Made by a program: the position numbers and the translations under genes
Source: Trinickia fusca
Lineage (GTDB): Bacteria; Pseudomonadota; Gammaproteobacteria; Burkholderiales; Burkholderiaceae
Assembly: GCF_003628145.1 (NCBI RefSeq)
Contig: NZ_RBZV01000003.1
Coordinates: forward strand, 1 to 64,000
Direction: 5' to 3'
Length of the DNA stretch: 64,000 nt
Notes under the pieces: model-generated
What the model was told of the DNA's origin: nothing
The model's input: only the letters and a program-made list of their open reading frames with translations
The model's database searches: none
Shown: positions 63,320-64,000 of the stretch, piece by piece
How the letters are laid out: every line of letters starts with the position of its first letter
Numbering within the stretch: position 1 is the stretch's first letter

Positions 63320-64000
63320 ATGATTTCGTCCCTCCGAACCCGCATCCTCATCATCTCCTGCGCGACCGTCGTCGGCGCGCTCGTGCTCTCCGGGGCCGCT
63401 ACGTATGCCACCGTCCGTGCCAACACGATGCAGGCGATCGAGGAGAGCCTCGCCGCCGTCGCGAGCGCCAATACGCTGGCGATCGACAAGTGGGCCGCAG
63501 CCAAGGCCCAGGCCGTTACGGCTGCCGCCGAAACCGTCGAGCACGGCGATCCGCAGGGCTACGTCAAGCAGTTGAGCCGCGCCGACGGCTTTCCGATTAC
63601 GACGGTCGGCTGGACCGACAAGACGTTTTTCTCCACGAGCGGCACGACGCCGAAGGACTACGATCCGACCGCTCGCCCCTGGTACAAGACGGCCGTCGCG
63701 GCCGGCAAGCTCACCGTCACGAAGCCATACGGCGATGCCTCGACGGGCGTACCCTACGTCGCGTTCGCGGCGCCGATGATCCGCAACGGCGAGACGGTCG
63801 GGGCGGTCAGTGGCGCAGTGCCGCTCGACGGCGTGCGCGAAGTCGTGAGCGCCGTGCATCCGACACCTTCGAGCCTCGCATTCGTGGTCTCGCGCGACGG
63901 CCAGGTCATCGCGCACCCCGATGCGAAACTGATCCTCAAGTCCGCCACCGACGTGTCGCCCGAGCTCACGCCGTCGGCGCTGGACTCGCTTGCGCAGGCC
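63320..64000 (+). CDS. Methyl-accepting chemotaxis protein, N-terminal part (dCache amino-acid sensor; runs off window)
   Basis: The frame is open from ATG 63320 to the window end (227 codons, no stop), so the gene is truncated here. Residues about 8-30 are the first transmembrane helix; from about 33 on lies a periplasmic dCache domain. The amino-acid-binding consensus is visible: Y114, R119, W121 and Y122 (YDPTARPWY), Y137 and D170 (VPLD). The downstream HAMP and signalling domains expected of an MCP are outside the window. A weak GAG-type ribosome site precedes the ATG. Confidence 0.85.
   Translation, partial: MISSLRTRILIISCATVVGALVLSGAATYATVRANTMQAIEESLAAVASANTLAIDKWAAAKAQAVTAAAETVEHGDPQGYVKQLSRADGFPITTVGWTDKTFFSTSGTTPKDYDPTARPWYKTAVAAGKLTVTKPYGDASTGVPYVAFAAPMIRNGETVGAVSGAVPLDGVREVVSAVHPTPSSLAFVVSRDGQVIAHPDAKLILKSATDVSPELTPSALDSLAQA

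Noticed and set aside
63188..63916. A 242-residue minus-strand gene at the window end
   Set aside because: It is antisense to a plus-strand dCache chemoreceptor with a recognisable membrane helix and ligand motif, which has no stop codon before the window edge.

Overview
The window is a GC-rich (about 65 %) chromosomal segment. Its housekeeping gene content and order (sodB-xseA, lpxK-kdsB-adk, murJ-rpsT-argF, the kynBUA cluster, a Tad locus) point to a beta-proteobacterium of the family Burkholderiaceae, most like Paraburkholderia, Trinickia or Caballeronia. This assignment comes from recognised proteins and gene order; no database search was run. No rRNA, tRNA, CRISPR array, IS element or prophage was recognised.

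Layout. 1-8.5 kb is accessory/regulatory: the end of a Gly/Ser/His/Asn repeat protein, an aldo/keto reductase divergent from a GntR/UTRA regulator, a family III CoA-transferase with unusual domain order, a DUF2917 gene divergent from a MocR regulator across a repeat-rich operator region, a degenerate EAL protein, and an ECF41-like sigma factor. 8.5-36.5 kb is mainly housekeeping: clpP paralogue, sodB, xseA, then lpxK - Trm112-like - kdsB - adk, an SDR, murJ-sirB1, rpsT, argF, murB/yajQ, plsY, ybaK, ogt-xerD, queG/tsaE-amiC, pirin, cnoX, tcdA, pdxH, cfa, DUF72, msrA and a flavin reductase. Five strong intrinsic terminators separate these units.

36.5-50.5 kb is metabolic and transport: an isochorismatase-fold hydrolase behind a possible attenuator, an SDR/LysR pair, the kynurenine pathway (KynR-like regulator divergent from kynB-kynU-kynA, tryptophan to anthranilate), LysR and LysE-type genes, the zinc uptake operon zur-znuA-znuC-znuB with a palindromic operator, DUF1275, and glutathione-dependent formaldehyde oxidation (frmA-fghA). 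50.7-64 kb has a xanthine/uracil permease, then a complete compact Tad (Flp pilus) operon, flp-tadV-rcpC-rcpA-cpaD-like-tadZ-tadA-tadB-tadC-tadD-tadE-tadG, with many ATGA-type overlaps. The window ends inside an amino-acid-type dCache chemoreceptor preceded by a FliA-like promoter.

Most novel-looking signals: a Thr-rich mini-ORF plus terminator and competing stem in front of the hydrolase at 36.8 kb; a long structured rpsT leader; a DUF72 protein with a beta-clamp-like N-terminal motif; the permuted-looking CoA-transferase; the degenerate EAL protein; and the MocR operator cluster. No wholly new multi-gene system was found.
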